Positions 47,276 to 56,688 of a stretch of DNA of 64,000 bases are shown one piece after another. The notes under the pieces are model-generated. The model worked only from the letters and a program-made list of their open reading frames with translations. It made no database searches and was not told the DNA's origin. The DNA comes from NCEH01 sp043195095. Its GTDB lineage: Bacteria; Pseudomonadota; Alphaproteobacteria; Rhizobiales; Xanthobacteraceae. Every line of letters begins with the position of its first letter. The stretch's first letter is position 1. The stretch lies in NCBI RefSeq assembly GCF_043195095.1, contig NZ_JBAFWN010000001.1; one strand, written 5' to 3'. The position numbers and the translations under genes are program-made.

Positions 47276-48156
47276 TATTGCACCCGGCGTTCGATGTGGC
47301 GGAACTGCATCGCCGTCAGCCCGATCACGATCACCAGAAGCACCACCGATTGCGCCGCCGAGCCGCCGAGATCGAGCCCGCCGAAGCCGTCGCGGAACAC
47401 CTTATAGACGAGGATCGTGGTCGCCTGCCCCGGCCCGCCGCCGGTGGTGGCGTGGATGATGCCGAAGGTGTCGAAGAAGGCATAGGTGAGGTTCACCACC
47501 AGCAGGAAGAAGGTGGTGGGCGCCAGCAGCGGCCAGACCACGAAGCGGAAGCGTCGCACCGGCCCGGCGCCGTCCAGCGCCGCGGCCTCCATCAGGCTCG
47601 CGGGAATGGCCTGGAGGCCGGCGAGGAAGAACAGAAAATTATAGCTCACCTGCTTCCAGGCGGCGGCCAGGATCACCATCAACAGCGCCTGCTCGCCATT
47701 CAGGAAGTGGTTCCAGCTGACGCCCACGGCGTCGAGCGCGCGGGCGAGGATGCCGATGGAGGGGTTGAACATGAACCACCACAGGATTCCCGCCACCGCC
47801 GGCGCCACCGCATAGGGCCACACCAGCAGCACGCGATAGGGCCCGGCCCTTTTGCCGATCCGGTCCGCCGCGAGCGCCAGCCCGAGCGCCAGGACCATGG
47901 CGAGGACCGTGACGCTGGCGGAAAACACCGCCGTCACCTGGAACGCGTTGAGATAGGTGGGATCGCGGAACAGGGTGGTGAAATTGGCGAGGCCCACGAA
48001 GGCGCGCGAGAGGCCGAAGGCATCTTCCGCGAACAGCGAGGAGACCACCGCCTGCCCCGCCGGCCAGACAAAAAACACGAGCGTGATGGCCAGCTGCGGC
48101 GCCAGCAGCAGATAGGGCGTCAGGGAGCGTGGAAAGGTGACGCGCTTGGCCTGCAT
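47272..48156 (-). CDS. ugpA: sn-Glycerol-3-phosphate ABC transporter permease UgpA
   Basis: UgpA is the partner permease of UgpE. The 294-residue protein has six membrane helices, starting with LTPYLLLAPQLAITLVFFVW, and an EAA loop PASLMEAAALDGAGPVRRFR. TTGGGPGQATTILVYKVFRD and the C-terminal MQFRHIERRVQY are characteristic. The ATG at 48156 gives the family length (about 295); reading further upstream adds an implausible Arg/Ser-rich leader. The 208 bases to the next gene hold no ugpB, which normally precedes ugpA. Confidence 0.92.
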   Translation of the reverse strand: MQAKRVTFPRSLTPYLLLAPQLAITLVFFVWPAGQAVVSSLFAEDAFGLSRAFVGLANFTTLFRDPTYLNAFQVTAVFSASVTVLAMVLALGLALAADRIGKRAGPYRVLLVWPYAVAPAVAGILWWFMFNPSIGILARALDAVGVSWNHFLNGEQALLMVILAAAWKQVSYNFLFFLAGLQAIPASLMEAAALDGAGPVRRFRFVVWPLLAPTTFFLLVVNLTYAFFDTFGIIHATTGGGPGQATTILVYKVFRDGFGGLDLGGSAAQSVVLLVIVIGLTAMQFRHIERRVQY

Positions 48157-48364
48157 CTCAAGGTCCGTCTGCGCCGCGCGGGGTGCGGCGGAAGAAAACG
48201 GCCCGCCCGCCTGGAAAAGGGGGATGCGGGCGAAGCTCCGCGCGCGTCGCGGCGGGCCATCCTCATGCATGGGCCTGACAGGGGCGTGACATGAGCATGA
48301 CGAACGATAGGCGAAGGTAAAGCGGCGCACCAGCTTCATGGCGCCGCCCTTGAAGGACGACGGG

Positions 48365-49615
48365 CTATCGCCCGTAGCGCCGTCCGGCTTCCACCGCGAG
48401 CCCGGTGCCCACCGAGCCGAACGTATCGCCCGCAACGATCCGCGCCTGCGGCGCCATGGCGACGATGGCAGAGCGCACATGGGCGAGACGCGTCGAACCG
48501 CCGGTGAGGAACAGCGCGTCGATGTCGCTCGCCTTCACCCCCGCCTCCCTCAGGCACTGGGTGATACGCCGCGCGATCCGCCCGGACAGGCTGTCGGTGT
48601 GGGTCACGAGGTCGTCATGGACGATGCCGACTTCGAGCGCGGGTTCCAGCCAGGCGAGGTCGATCGCCGTCTGGCCGTCCTCGGAGACCGCGATCTTCGC
48701 GTCCTCGGCGGCCATGGCCAAGGTGTGGCCGCGCTCCTCGCTCACCACATGGGCGAGCCGGCGGATCAGCTCGGGGCGCGCGGATTCGCGCTCCATCTCG
48801 CGGATCGAGCGATGCACGCGCGGATCGTACAGGCGGTTGATGGAGGACCAGGTCGCAAGATCCTGGAACAGGCTCGCTGGGGCGGAAAGGCCTTGCCGCT
48901 TCATGGGGCTGCCATGGCCGAGCAGCGGCATCACCATGCCGAGGCTGAGCGCGCGGTCGAAATCCGTGCCGCCGATGCGCACGCCGTCATTGGCGAGGAT
49001 GTCGTCCGCCCGGTCCGGCTTGTCGCGCCGGTCGGGGCCGATGCGCACGATGGAAAAATCCGATGTGCCGCCGCCGATATCGGCGATCAGCGCCAGTTCT
49101 TCCCCATTCACCTGCCGCTCGTAATCGAGCGCGGCGGCGATCGGCTCGAACTGGAACGAGATGTGTGAAAAGCCGATCTCTCGCGCCACGTCGCCCAGCA
49201 CGTCCTGGGCGCGCGCGTCGCCCGCCGCGTCGCCATCGACGAAATGCACGGGGCGGCCGAGCACCACCTGATCCAGCGGCGCGCCGGCGGCGCTCTCGCC
49301 GCGCCGCTTCACCTCGGAGATATAGGCGCCGATCACCTTGCGAAACGTGACGCGGGAGCGGCCGACCGCCGTGGTCTCATCCACCAGCGCGCTGCCGAGC
49401 ACGGATTTCAGCGCCCGCATCAGGCGCCCCTGTTCGCCGCTCACATAAGCGGCCATGGCCGCGCGGCCGATCACCGGCGCGGCGATGCGCGGATAGAAGA
49501 TGGCGCTCGGCACCGTCACGGCATCACCCTCGACGGGCGCCAGATGCGGCCCGCGTGGGCCGTTGAGGCCAAGGGTGGTGTTGGACGTGCCGAAATCGAG
49601 GCCGCAGGCCGCCAT
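48365..49615 (-). CDS. Hsp70-family (YegD-like) ATPase domain protein
   Basis: This 416-residue protein is an Hsp70-type nucleotide-binding domain without the substrate-binding and lid domains. ATPase motifs: phosphate 1 LDFGTSNTTLGL at the N-terminus, phosphate 2 ALIADIGGGTSDFSIVRIG, and the adenosine motif LFLTGGSTRLAHVR at the C-terminus. The ATG at 49615 places phosphate 1 at the N-terminus, as in E. coli YegD. The cellular role of this family is unclear. No DnaJ or GrpE partner is nearby. Confidence 0.9.
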   Translation of the reverse strand: MAACGLDFGTSNTTLGLNGPRGPHLAPVEGDAVTVPSAIFYPRIAAPVIGRAAMAAYVSGEQGRLMRALKSVLGSALVDETTAVGRSRVTFRKVIGAYISEVKRRGESAAGAPLDQVVLGRPVHFVDGDAAGDARAQDVLGDVAREIGFSHISFQFEPIAAALDYERQVNGEELALIADIGGGTSDFSIVRIGPDRRDKPDRADDILANDGVRIGGTDFDRALSLGMVMPLLGHGSPMKRQGLSAPASLFQDLATWSSINRLYDPRVHRSIREMERESARPELIRRLAHVVSEERGHTLAMAAEDAKIAVSEDGQTAIDLAWLEPALEVGIVHDDLVTHTDSLSGRIARRITQCLREAGVKASDIDALFLTGGSTRLAHVRSAIVAMAPQARIVAGDTFGSVGTGLAVEAGRRYGR

Positions 49616-49865
49616 GGTGGGTTCCCGAAAACGGAGCGATAAGGGCGTGCGCTGCAACATAGCGCAGAAGGGCGCGCTCGGTACCCCTTCGGCGCGCCAA
49701 GATCAAGCCCCGCGCGATGACATCCGCGCGCGTTGCCCCCGCCGGTGCCGGCTCCGGTCCGCGGCGGCGACTTCAATGCGGCGGCGCGGACAGGTATAGA
49801 CGGTGCGCGTTCGCGAGAGCGACGGGCCGCAGGGCCCCTGCCGAAGCTCCAGAGGTTTTCCCACG

Positions 49866-51605
49866 ATGGATACGAATTATGGCTGGGTGTGTCTCTCCGC
49901 CCTGCTCATTGTGGTTTTGCTGCTGGTTCCCGGTCTGTGGTGGAATGCGCGCGCGCCCGCCGCGCGCCGCTTGCCCTCCGCCTTCGTGCCGGTGCCGGGC
50001 CTGCTCGCCCTCGCCGCCACCGGCCTGCTGCTGTGGATCGTCCATCCCGCCAGCTCCCTGATGGTGACGCTGCTCTACGGGGGCGCGACGCTCCTCCTCG
50101 CGCTCGATCTCGCGTGGCGGTGGTGGCGTGCGGATAGGTGGCGCGCTTCGTTCGGCGACCAGGGTCCGGGCGTGTTCGCGCTCTGGGGGGCGATGATCGC
50201 CATGGCCATGGCGGTCGGCCTCAATCCCTTGCCCATCGCCCAGGAATCCCATCTGGAGACGGTGATCCCCGGGCGCATGGTGGCCTCGCCGCCGGACCAT
50301 CTCATTCCCTACATCACCGCCAGCTATATGTTCCACGGCAAGAATGGCATCGAGCGCAGCAAAGAATATTTCGGCGAATGGTCGGTGGCGGCGCGCGGTC
50401 CGCTGGTTCCCCTCGCCACCAATGCGCTTTTCTCCCTGTTCGGCGCCACGCCCCGCGATACGCCGAACCTGGAACGCAAGCCCTGGCCCGGCACCAGCGA
50501 CGGCGCCTATCTCTCCCGCCTCCTCGGCTGGATCACCAACGCGATGATCGTGCTCGGTGCCGGCCACCTGCTCCTGGCGCTCGGAGTGAAGCCCGCCAGC
50601 CGCCCCTGGGTGCTCGGCTGCCTGTGGGTGGCGCTGGCACCGGCGATGCTGATCAATACCGTCTTCCTCTGGCCGAAGGTGCTGGCCGGCTTCTTCATCC
50701 TCCTCGCCCTGGCCGCGCTCCTGCGCAGCCGCTGGGGCGTGGCGGCGGGTTGCGGCGTGCTGGCCTGGCTGAGCCATCCGGTAGGCCTGCTGTTCCTGCC
50801 GCCGCTCGGGCTGATCGCCCTGTGGACAGCATGCGACGGCGCCGGATCGACGCGGGAGAAGGCCAGCGCCGCTGTGCGGGCGGGCCTGACGTTCGGGCTT
50901 GTGGCCGCTTTTCTGATGACGCCTTGGCTCGCCTACAAGGCCTGGCTCGGCGCCCACGACATGTTCATGGACTATATGCTGAGCGATGGCCGGGGGCTTC
51001 TCAGGGCCGCCTCGCTCTGGTCCTGGCTCGGCGCGAGATGGGATAATTTTTGGATCACCCTGAGCCCGACCACCTTTTATTATTCGAGCAATCTGCACCA
51101 GTGGGTCGACGGTCCGGTCAGCGATCCCCTGCGTTGGACCGTCCAATATGCCAAGACCCTGCCGTCCGGCCTCGGCATGAGTCTCTTCCTCTTCGCCTAT
51201 CTCGCCCTGCTGCGTCCCAGTGCGGATCCGCGCATCCGCCGCGTGCTGGCCCTGATCGTCCTGACATTCGCGCTCATGCTGTTGCTCCTCGGCTTCAGCC
51301 GCGACGGGCTCGGGCGCAATTCCCTGGAACCGCTGGTGCCGCTGATCATCGTGCTGTGCGCCGCGCAGACGAAGGCCGGCCCGGCCTGGATGATCGGGCT
51401 CGCCGGGATCTATCTGGAAGGGCGCTGGGTGGAATTCACCGGCTTCATGCTGGAGAAATCCTTCAGCTGGGCGAATGTGCCGCTCGACGCTTGGGTGTGC
51501 TGGAGCATCAGCAGCCTCGTGGGGCTGGCGCTGCTGAGCCTCGGCTATGTGGTGCTGGTGCGCGGCACGGACCTGACCGCGCGCCTCGGGCCGGCACCGG
51601 CCTGA
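49866..51605 (+). CDS. Large polytopic membrane protein, possible GT-C glycosyltransferase
   Basis: This 579-residue protein has about 11-12 predicted membrane helices, for example VCLSALLIVVLLLVPGLWW, VPGLLALAATGLLLWIV and VLALIVLTFALMLLLLGF. A soluble loop at about 135-215 contains HLETVIPGRMVASPPDHLIP and GPLVPLATNALFSLFG. The layout resembles GT-C type lipid-linked sugar transferases or similar envelope proteins, but no acidic catalytic motif is recognised, so function is unassigned. The ATG at 49866 is the first start that leaves the first helix intact. It is divergent from the Hsp70-like gene, with 250 bases between them and no clear promoter seen. Confidence 0.75.
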   Translation: MDTNYGWVCLSALLIVVLLLVPGLWWNARAPAARRLPSAFVPVPGLLALAATGLLLWIVHPASSLMVTLLYGGATLLLALDLAWRWWRADRWRASFGDQGPGVFALWGAMIAMAMAVGLNPLPIAQESHLETVIPGRMVASPPDHLIPYITASYMFHGKNGIERSKEYFGEWSVAARGPLVPLATNALFSLFGATPRDTPNLERKPWPGTSDGAYLSRLLGWITNAMIVLGAGHLLLALGVKPASRPWVLGCLWVALAPAMLINTVFLWPKVLAGFFILLALAALLRSRWGVAAGCGVLAWLSHPVGLLFLPPLGLIALWTACDGAGSTREKASAAVRAGLTFGLVAAFLMTPWLAYKAWLGAHDMFMDYMLSDGRGLLRAASLWSWLGARWDNFWITLSPTTFYYSSNLHQWVDGPVSDPLRWTVQYAKTLPSGLGMSLFLFAYLALLRPSADPRIRRVLALIVLTFALMLLLLGFSRDGLGRNSLEPLVPLIIVLCAAQTKAGPAWMIGLAGIYLEGRWVEFTGFMLEKSFSWANVPLDAWVCWSISSLVGLALLSLGYVVLVRGTDLTARLGPAPA

Positions 51606-51643
51606 CGCAAGGCGACCGCGACGTGATCTGACGCGCGGCGGCC

Positions 51644-52294
51644 TCAGGCGCCGGAAAGCGGCTTGCGCACGCGCGCGGCGGCGCGGGCGCGGCTTGCCGG
51701 CAAACCGTTTCCCCGCGACCCCTTGGGCCAGCGCAGCGGCCAGGACACGATATGGTCCACCAGCTCGAACAGGCCGAACATCTGTTCGCCGCCCGACACC
51801 TTGCCGCGCACCGAGATTCCCGCCTCATGGACCGTCTCGGTCGAGCCGGAGACCAGCGGATGCCACCAGGGCAGGTCCTTGCCCTCGTCCAGCAGGCGAT
51901 AGGCGCAGGTGGGTGGCAGCCAGGAGAGTTCCGCCACCGCCTCCGGCGTCAGGCGCACGCAGTCGCTGACCTGTTCCTGCCGGTTGGGATAGTCGGAGCA
52001 ATGGCAGGAATGGGTCTCGAACAGCCGGCACACCACGTCGGTATAGGCGATGTCGCCGCTGTCCTCGTCCTCCAGCTTCACGAGGCAGCAGCGCCCGCAG
52101 CCGTCGCACAGGCTTTCCCACTCGGCCGGATTCATGAGAGCCAGCCCCTTCGCGCGCCAGAACGGCAGCGCCGTGCCATGGGTCCCGGGGGCGGCAGGCG
52201 ACCCAGTTGAGCCCGGCGTGCCAGGCGTGCCCGCGCCCGGCGCGGCATCGGGGAAGGCGGTGGGCGCGGGATCGGAAGGCGAGCGGTCTGGCAT
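51644..52294 (-). CDS. YcgN-family cysteine cluster protein
   Basis: This 216-residue protein belongs to the YcgN (UPF0260) family, which has a cysteine cluster thought to bind metal. Visible: WESLCDGCGRCCLVKLEDED, then VVCRLFETHSCHCSDYPNR, and LPPTCAYRLLDEGKDLPWWH. The N-terminal 45 residues are a Pro/Gly/Ala-rich extension not typical of the family. The ATG at 52294 is chosen because AAGGAGG lies a few bases upstream on the minus strand. Function is unknown. Confidence 0.9.
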   Translation of the reverse strand: MPDRSPSDPAPTAFPDAAPGAGTPGTPGSTGSPAAPGTHGTALPFWRAKGLALMNPAEWESLCDGCGRCCLVKLEDEDSGDIAYTDVVCRLFETHSCHCSDYPNRQEQVSDCVRLTPEAVAELSWLPPTCAYRLLDEGKDLPWWHPLVSGSTETVHEAGISVRGKVSGGEQMFGLFELVDHIVSWPLRWPKGSRGNGLPASRARAAARVRKPLSGA

Positions 52295-52589
52295 GGCCCT
52301 CCTTACCACGAAGCCCCGCGCGCCTTGAACCGCGCGGCGAAAATTTACCCCGTCCTCACGTCTGCTTGCGCCGCGTCACGCGGCACTCGCGGCAATCCGC
52401 GCCGCGGGTTATAGACAAGGTGGCCCGCCGGCCGCCGTGTTTTTGACACGCGGCTGCACGAGCAAGGATGATGGCGGCGCCCGGCGGGGCGGCGCTGGCG
52501 ATGGCCGCATGCGGCAATGACGACGGAGAACGGGAGCGCGCGGGGCGCGGCGCGCTTGCGGACAAACAGGCGATGAGAAGCATCAAGCG

Positions 52590-54770
52590 GTGAGCGAAGG
52601 TCCCAAACCCTCCTTCAAAGCCCGGCTGCGCAACGCGCTGCTGGATTTCGACGCGCGCATCGACAGCGCCCTGTTCCAGCTTGGCGCGTTCACCCGGCGG
52701 GTCACCAGCGGCTATTCCGCCTTCATGGAGCATTTCTCGCTCTCCGGCGTGCCGCGCTTCCTGGTGGGCATGGCATCGGAAGGGTTCACCCTGGGCGCGG
52801 CGGGCTCCGTGGTGGTGCTCGCGCTCGCCCTGCCGGCGTTCCACGAAACCTCCGACGACTGGCTGAAGCGCACCGAACTGGCCGTGACCTTCCTCGACCG
52901 CTACGGCAACGTGCTGGGCGAGCGCGGGGTGCGCCAGAACGACACCGTGCCGCTGGCCGATTTCCCGGATTATCTGCTCAAAGCGGTGCTCGCCACCGAG
53001 GACCGGCGCTTCTACGAGCATTTCGGCATCGACATCGCCGGCACGTTCCGCGCCGTGGTGACCAATGCCAAGGCCGGCGGCGTGCGCCAGGGCGGCTCCT
53101 CGCTCACCCAGCAGCTAGCCAAGAACCTGTTTCTCTCCAACGAACGCACCATCGAGCGCAAGATCAAGGAAGCGTTCCTGGCGTTGTGGCTGGAAAGCCG
53201 GCTCACCAAGAGCCAGATCTTCAAGCTCTATCTCGACCGCGCCTATCTCGGCGGCGGCGCCTATGGGGTGGATGCGGCGGCGCAGTATTATTTCGGCAAG
53301 TCCGTGCGCGAGGTGAACCTCGCCGAAGCCGCCATGCTCGCCGGCCTGTTCAAGGCGCCGAGCAAATATGCGCCCCACGTCAATCTGCCCGCCGCCCGCG
53401 CGCGCGCGTCCACGGTCTTGGACAATCTGGTGGATGCCGGCTTCATGACCGAGGGTCAGGTGTTCGGCGCCCGCCGCAATCCCGCGACCCCCGTGGACCG
53501 CAGCGACATGGCGGTGCCGGACTATTATCTCGACTATGCCTTCTCCGAGGTGCGCAAGCTCGTCGACGCGCTGCCCAAATCCATCACCGAGCGCAATTTC
53601 GTCGTGCGCACGGGGCTCGATCCCAATATCCAGAAAGTGGCCGAAGCCGCGCTGGACCAGGCGCTGCGCCAATACGGCAAGGATTATAAGGTGGGCCAGG
53701 GCGCCATAGTGATCATGGAGCCCAATGGCACGCTGCGCACCATGGTGGGCGGGCGCGATTATGGCGAGAGCCAGTTCAACCGCGCCACCGACGCCCTGCG
53801 CCAGCCCGGCTCATCGTTCAAGCCGTTCGTCTATACGGTAGCGCTGATGAACGGCTACAAGCCCACCACCATCGTGCAGGACGCGCCGATCTGCCTCGGC
53901 AATTGGTGCCCGCAGAATTACGGCCGCTCCTATATGGGCTCGATCCCGCTGATCGTGGCGCTTCAGCATTCGCTGAACACGGTGGCGGTGCGGCTCGCGG
54001 AGAAGTTCGGCCGCGCCAAGATCATTGATCTCGCGCACAAGATGGGCATCACCTCCCCCCTCGCGCCGAGCGCCCCGCTGCCGCTCGGCGCGGCCGAGGT
54101 GACGGCCATCGACATGGTGACCGCCTATAGCGTGTTCGCCAATGGCGGGCACAGCGTCTATCCCCACGCCGTGGTGGAGATGCGCGTCTCCAACGGCGAG
54201 GTGGTGTGGCGCTTCGACCGCGATGCGCCGAAATCGGTGGAGATCATTCCGCCGAACGTGATCGACATGATCAACCCGATGCTGAACAATGTGGTCGAGA
54301 ACGGCACCGGGCGGCGGGCGCGGCTGGAGAACATCAAGGTGGCGGGCAAGACCGGCACCACGAATGCCTATCGCGACGCCTGGTTCATGGGCTTCACCGG
54401 CAATTATGTCGGCGGTGTCTGGTTCGGCAATGACGATTACACGTCCATGAACAAGATGACCGGCGGCACCTTGCCGGCGATGACGTGGCAGAAGGTGATG
54501 GCCTATGCCCACCAGGGGGTTGAGCGCAAATTCATCCCCGGCGTCGGCGACCAGCCGGCCCCCAAGCTGGAAGACAAGCCCTCCCCCATCGAGGTGCCGG
54601 AACTGGATTCCATCCAGCGCCCGATCACCCTGTCGCCGCGCAGCACGGAGCGTCTGATCCGCCTGGAACAGATGTTCCGCACCGCGCCGCCCTTGCCGCC
54701 CCTGCCCGGTCCGACCGCCATGGGAACGCCCGCAGCCGGCTCCCCTGCGGCGCCGACGCGCACCAATTGA
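52590..54770 (+). CDS. Class A penicillin-binding protein (PBP1A family)
   Basis: This 726-residue bifunctional enzyme polymerises glycan strands and cross-links peptides in the cell wall. A cytoplasmic N-terminus and one membrane helix (about 64-84) precede a GT51 transglycosylase (about 115-290). Its motif ATEDRRFYEHFG has the catalytic E137, and GGSSLTQQLAKNLFL follows. The transpeptidase domain has nucleophile S408 in SSFK, S461-L-N463 and K587-T-G589. A Pro-rich tail follows. The start is GTG at 52590 with only a weak ribosome site (GAGAAG). In the 295 bases upstream nothing else is recognised. Confidence 0.95.
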   Translation: MSEGPKPSFKARLRNALLDFDARIDSALFQLGAFTRRVTSGYSAFMEHFSLSGVPRFLVGMASEGFTLGAAGSVVVLALALPAFHETSDDWLKRTELAVTFLDRYGNVLGERGVRQNDTVPLADFPDYLLKAVLATEDRRFYEHFGIDIAGTFRAVVTNAKAGGVRQGGSSLTQQLAKNLFLSNERTIERKIKEAFLALWLESRLTKSQIFKLYLDRAYLGGGAYGVDAAAQYYFGKSVREVNLAEAAMLAGLFKAPSKYAPHVNLPAARARASTVLDNLVDAGFMTEGQVFGARRNPATPVDRSDMAVPDYYLDYAFSEVRKLVDALPKSITERNFVVRTGLDPNIQKVAEAALDQALRQYGKDYKVGQGAIVIMEPNGTLRTMVGGRDYGESQFNRATDALRQPGSSFKPFVYTVALMNGYKPTTIVQDAPICLGNWCPQNYGRSYMGSIPLIVALQHSLNTVAVRLAEKFGRAKIIDLAHKMGITSPLAPSAPLPLGAAEVTAIDMVTAYSVFANGGHSVYPHAVVEMRVSNGEVVWRFDRDAPKSVEIIPPNVIDMINPMLNNVVENGTGRRARLENIKVAGKTGTTNAYRDAWFMGFTGNYVGGVWFGNDDYTSMNKMTGGTLPAMTWQKVMAYAHQGVERKFIPGVGDQPAPKLEDKPSPIEVPELDSIQRPITLSPRSTERLIRLEQMFRTAPPLPPLPGPTAMGTPAAGSPAAPTRTN

Positions 54771-54861
54771 CCGGAGCCCGGGACGTGATCGGCATCCAAG
54801 ATTTCAGCGCCATCCAGGCGTTGACCGGAATTCAAACTCTGACCGCACCGCTGGGCCTGCC

Positions 54862-55437
54862 GTGCGCCTCGTGACCCTCGCGACCACCCTCGCCGCGGCG
54901 GCGGCGCTCGGCCTCGGCGCCACCTATTTCGCCGTCACCCATTCGCGCGGCATGGATATGGTGCGCCTCGGCGCCTGGCAGGGCTGGCCGCGCTCGGGCA
55001 CCACCCAGGCCGATCCTTATGCCGCCGCCGCCTTCGCGCGCACCGGTGAACTGCCGCTGGAGCTGGCCGACGGCCTGCTGTTCCTCGCCGACCACGACAC
55101 CGCCGGCGCGCCGCTGGACGGGCGCTGCGACCTGCGCATCTCAGGCTCCCTGCCCCAGTCGCGGCTGTGGACGCTGACCCTCACCGACGACAAGGGCGCC
55201 CTGGTGCCGAACGAGGCGGACCGCCACGGCTTCACCAGCGCCGAGTTGGTCTATGAGCCGGACGGCAGCATCAATGTCTCGCTCTCCCCCCGTGCGCGGG
55301 CGGGAAACTGGCTGCCGACCGGCGCGCGGGGACGCCTGCGGGTGGCGCTGCGCCTCTATGATGCCCCGTTCAGCTTCGCCTCGGGCGCGCAGGACGAAGG
55401 GCAATTGCCGCGCATCGTCACGGAGCGGTGCCCATGA
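54862..55437 (+). CDS. DUF1214-family membrane-anchored protein
   Basis: This 191-residue protein starts with a hydrophobic helix (about 4-26, LVTLATTLAAAAALGLGATY) that is a signal anchor. The DUF1214 part follows: CDLRISGSLPQSRLWTLTLT, VSLSPRARAGNWLPTG and LRVALRLYDAPF. The start is a GTG at 54862. It overlaps the next gene by four bases; DUF1214 and DUF1254 are often fused in one protein, and here they are separate, probably working together in the periplasm. The biochemical function is unknown. Confidence 0.85.
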   Translation: MRLVTLATTLAAAAALGLGATYFAVTHSRGMDMVRLGAWQGWPRSGTTQADPYAAAAFARTGELPLELADGLLFLADHDTAGAPLDGRCDLRISGSLPQSRLWTLTLTDDKGALVPNEADRHGFTSAELVYEPDGSINVSLSPRARAGNWLPTGARGRLRVALRLYDAPFSFASGAQDEGQLPRIVTERCP

Positions 55438-56081
55438 CCCTTGCTTCCCTGTTCCGTCGCAGCCGTCCGGCCTATCGCTCCACCGCCCGCGCGCCGGGCC
55501 CGGTGGAACGTCTGGCGGCCATCTTCCAGGCGGTGCCCGCGGCCCCGCGCCTGCTGCTGCTGCCCCTCGCGGTGGTGCTGGTGCTCGGGGGCATCGTGCA
55601 TCTGGTGTCGGTGCTGGCCATGCCGCGGCTTGCCCAGGCCTCGGCCTACCAGCGGCTCTCCGCCCTGGCGCCGCCGAACCGGCTGGTGCTGCTGCCGCAG
55701 ACCGGAACGCCCGCATTGCCCATGACCGACCCGGCCTTCGTCAGCGCGGTGTGCCGCTACGATTTGCGCGAACGGCCGCTGAAGGTGCGCGTGCCCCAGA
55801 CCGGCGACTACACCTCGGTCTCGTTCTACACCAATCGCGGGCTTGCCTTTTATGCACTGAACGATCAGGCGGCCGGACGGGTGATCGAACTGGACCTGCT
55901 CTCCCCCGCCCAACGCGCGGCATTGCCGGAGGATGAGGAAATCACGGCGGCGGACCGTCTGGTGGTGGAATCGCCGACCACCACAGGCATCGTGCTCATT
56001 CGCGCTTTCGCGCGTTACGCAGACGTCCGCGAAGCCGTGCGCAAGCAACTCGAAGCCGCAAGCTGCACCTCTACGCAATAG
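55434..56081 (+). CDS. DUF1254-family membrane protein
   Basis: This 215-residue protein has a basic N-terminus, one membrane helix (about 40-65, LLLLPLAVVLVLGGIVHLVS) and a DUF1254-type domain: AVCRYDLRERPLKVRVP, DYTSVSFYTNRGLAFYAL and TTGIVLIRAFARYAD. The ATG at 55434 overlaps the stop of the DUF1214 gene. The two proteins are expected to form a unit at the outer face of the inner membrane. No function is established. Confidence 0.85.
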   Translation: MTLASLFRRSRPAYRSTARAPGPVERLAAIFQAVPAAPRLLLLPLAVVLVLGGIVHLVSVLAMPRLAQASAYQRLSALAPPNRLVLLPQTGTPALPMTDPAFVSAVCRYDLRERPLKVRVPQTGDYTSVSFYTNRGLAFYALNDQAAGRVIELDLLSPAQRAALPEDEEITAADRLVVESPTTTGIVLIRAFARYADVREAVRKQLEAASCTSTQ

Positions 56082-56237
56082 TGCATCGGAATGAGACGGC
56101 ACGGCGCGGCAATTCGCGAGGCGATGCCCTTTTCGCTGTGCCTTTTAATCCCCCGGCCTTATTCGCGCGGCGTCCGGCGGTGTGCATTCCGGTGCGCCCG
56201 TCGCCGCGATGACCTATTCTCAGCCTGGCGCTTGAGC

Positions 56238-56498
56238 TCACGCCTGGCGCTTGGACGGCCCTTGCCGCTTGGGCGAACCCGCGCGCTTCGCCTGTCCTTG
56301 CATCGGCGGCAGCCGCTTCGGCGCCGGGGCCAAGACCACCGTCACATCGGGGTGACGTTCGATGCGTACCACGGGCAAGATATAGATCTGTGCGCTTTCC
56401 CTCGGTTGCCCGTCCTGCGTTGCTTCCCCATCCGCGTGGACGCGCGCTTTTCGCGCCCGCACTCCCCGCGCAGCGGAGAACGATAAAACCGTTCCCAT
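56238..56498 (-). CDS. Hypothetical small basic protein
   Basis: This 86-residue protein begins MGTVLSFSAARGVRARKARV, has a central strand-rich part (IYILPVVRIERHPDVTVVLA) and a basic tail (GQAKRAGSPKRQGPSKRQA). No domain is recognised. The ATG at 56498 is preferred because GAGGAG stands seven to eight bases upstream on the minus strand. The intergenic sequence on both sides is AT-richer than coding DNA. Nothing links it to its neighbours. Confidence 0.65.
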   Translation of the reverse strand: MGTVLSFSAARGVRARKARVHADGEATQDGQPRESAQIYILPVVRIERHPDVTVVLAPAPKRLPPMQGQAKRAGSPKRQGPSKRQA

Positions 56499-56688
56499 TT
56501 CGCTTCTCCTCAAGGGTCACCGTAACCCCTTCAACGCAGATAGGCTCCGAAAGTTTCCTCAGGCTGTGCAATAAGAAAGATTGCGTGCAGATCTTCATAC
56601 CTCTTAGTGGTTGCGTTCGCCGCCATGTGTGATTTGATCGTGGGCAAGCCCTTCGGTGCGGCGCGCCCGACGCGGAAAATGCCCCCGT

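Noticed and set aside
54785..54874. 29-codon frame from a GTG just before the DUF1214 gene
   Set aside because: It overlaps the start of the DUF1214 gene by 13 bases, has no membrane helix or domain, and only a weak ribosome site.
56531..56626. 31-codon minus-strand frame (MAANATTKRYEDLHAIFLIA...)
   Set aside because: No ribosome site and no features; could be real but cannot be supported.
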